DNA of 64,000 nt from Mitsuokella multacida DSM 20544. GTDB taxonomy: Bacteria > Bacillota > Negativicutes > Selenomonadales > Selenomonadaceae. Below the pieces are notes generated by a model that saw only the letters and a list, made by a program, of their open reading frames with translations, had not been told where the DNA came from and searched no databases. The stretch lies in the NCBI RefSeq assembly GCF_000155955.1, contig NZ_GG697141.2, positions 1,264,588 through 1,328,587 of the forward strand, read 5' to 3'. The translations under genes were made by a program, and so were the position numbers. Of this stretch, positions 62,888 through 64,000 are shown one piece after another. Numbering within the stretch: position 1 is the first letter of the stretch; each line of letters starts with the position of its first letter.

Positions 62888-63931
62888 ATGGCATCACTCA
62901 AGAAGCGCCCGCTCTTCAATCCCGAGGGCGATATCGACGTCACGCAGCGCCGCCTGATTGGCGGCAACACGACGAACATGAACGACTTCAACAACCTCAA
63001 GTACACGTGGACCGCGGACTGGTACCGCCAGGCGATGAACAATTTCTGGATACCGGAGGAGATCAACCTCGGGCAGGACGTCAAGGACTACCGGCAGCTG
63101 CCAGCGGCAGAGCGCCGTGCCTACGACAAGATCCTCTCGTTCCTCGTCTTCCTCGACTCGGTGCAGAGCGCGAACCTGCCGAACGTCTCGGCCTACATCA
63201 CAGCCAACGAGGTCGACCTCTGCCTGACGATCCAGTCGTTCCAGGAATGCGTGCACTCGCAGAGCTACAGCTACATGCTCGACACGATCGCAAGCCCCGA
63301 CGAGCGCCAGGAGATCATCTTCCAGTGGAAGGATGATGAGCACCTGCTCGCGCGCAACACCTTCATCGGCGACCTCTACAACGAGTTCCAGCAGGAGCAG
63401 TCGCGCGAGAACTTCCTGCGCGTGCTCATCGCCAACTACATCCTCGAGGGCATCTACTTCTACTCGGGATTCATGTTCTTCTACAACCTCGGCCGCATCG
63501 GCCGCATGCCGGGCTCGGTGCAGGAGATCCGCTACATCAACCGCGACGAGAACACGCACCTCTGGCTGTTCCGCAACATCCTGCGCGACCTGCGCGCGGA
63601 GGAGCCCGACCTCTTCACGCCGGAGCGCGAGGAGATGATGCGCGAGATGATCCGCGAGGGCGTGCGCCAGGAGATCGCCTGGGGCAAGTACGCAATCGGC
63701 AACGAGGTCGAGGGCCTCAACGAGAAGATGATCGAGGACTACGTGCACTACCTCGGCAATGCGCGCGCCGAGAGCATCGGCCTCGGCACGCTCTACGAGG
63801 GATTTGAGGAAGAGCCGTCCTCGATGCGCTGGGTCAGCCAGTACGCCAATCCGAACTTCATCAAGACGGACTTCATCGAGGGCCGCAGCACGGCCTATGC
63901 CAAGAGCACGGCGCTTGTCGATGATCTCTGA
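62888..63931 (+). CDS. nrdB: Class I ribonucleotide reductase, small (radical) subunit
   Basis: 347 residues. Metal ligands lie in FLDSVQSANLP (Asp), FQECVHSQSYSYM (Glu, His and the radical Tyr), NYILEGIYFYSGF (Glu) and EIRYINRDENTHLW (Glu, His), so it is a tyrosyl-radical R2 and not a Phe-type class Ic. No ATP-cone is fused. The start ATG 62888 follows AAGGAAAGG, 53 bp after nrdA. The last 69 bases of the window hold no clear feature. Confidence 0.96.
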   Translation: MASLKKRPLFNPEGDIDVTQRRLIGGNTTNMNDFNNLKYTWTADWYRQAMNNFWIPEEINLGQDVKDYRQLPAAERRAYDKILSFLVFLDSVQSANLPNVSAYITANEVDLCLTIQSFQECVHSQSYSYMLDTIASPDERQEIIFQWKDDEHLLARNTFIGDLYNEFQQEQSRENFLRVLIANYILEGIYFYSGFMFFYNLGRIGRMPGSVQEIRYINRDENTHLWLFRNILRDLRAEEPDLFTPEREEMMREMIREGVRQEIAWGKYAIGNEVEGLNEKMIEDYVHYLGNARAESIGLGTLYEGFEEEPSSMRWVSQYANPNFIKTDFIEGRSTAYAKSTALVDDL

Positions 63932-64000
63932 GCGGATAGCAGATGCAGGTAATAAGTGTGATATTTGCACTTGATGTGTGATATTTATCATAACTTATCT

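Overview
The window looks like chromosomal DNA from a diderm Firmicute of the class Negativicutes, most likely a Selenomonadaceae member (Mitsuokella or Selenomonas are my best guesses; this is inference). Reasons: Gram-positive-type features (a T-box riboswitch, class III fructose bisphosphatase, DUF896, YqhQ/DUF1385, an Fst-like antisense toxin module) sit beside outer-membrane features (an SLH-domain porin, an LptD-like protein, ADP-heptose biosynthesis, heptosyltransferases, an RND pump). Most of the window is GC-rich with strong C/G third positions; about 32.0-39.7 kb is clearly AT-rich.

Layout. 0-1.3 kb: the end of a flavodoxin gene, an Fst-like type I toxin/antisense RNA module and a YhcH/TabA-family gene. 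1.3-3.1 kb: an MFS carrier read leftward behind a T-box leader. 3.2-7.4 kb: a PTS control locus, in which a sigma-54 activator with an HPr-like N-terminal domain is followed by a cluster of TTACCAA half-sites, a sigma-54 promoter, ptsH and ptsI. 7.5-18.4 kb: NSS transporter, SLH porin, TetR regulator, NagZ-like lipoprotein, MqnA, and a MarR-fusion protein-RND pump operon. 18.4-23.1 kb: anchored protein, DUF457 protein, Fbp, LarE.

23.1-43.6 kb is a cell-envelope locus: an LptD-like protein, two HldA-type kinases, HldC, HldD, GmhB, six GT9 heptosyltransferase-like genes, two other glycosyltransferases, a VirK/YbjX protein and two LtaS/sulfatase-fold phosphotransferases. An ATPase plus putative PD-(D/E)XK nuclease pair, which does not belong to envelope synthesis, is embedded in it. 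44.4-45.8 kb is a compact accessory island: three AGAANNNTGTGAT motifs at exact 32-bp spacing, a promoter driving a 41-residue membrane peptide, a convergent small RNA with its own consensus promoter, then a MntA/HepT (MNT/HEPN) toxin-antitoxin pair and a tRNA-Gly.

45.9-64 kb is mostly housekeeping: HAD phosphatase, DEDDh exonuclease, PheA, a divergent ClpX-like unfoldase, RpmE with a long leader, YqhQ, PrfA, PrmC, Sua5, a probable 6S RNA, an unknown 104-residue protein, an ArnT-like glycosyltransferase in an operon with a two-component system, a sugar epimerase, DUF896, and nrdAB behind two NrdR-like boxes.

The items I would examine first are the HPr-fused sigma-54 activator with its target promoter, the peptide/antisense island at 44.4-45.06 kb, the Fst-like module at 0.4-0.72 kb, the ATPase-nuclease pair, and the T-box in front of an MFS carrier. 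No CRISPR array, insertion sequence, rRNA or replication origin was seen.
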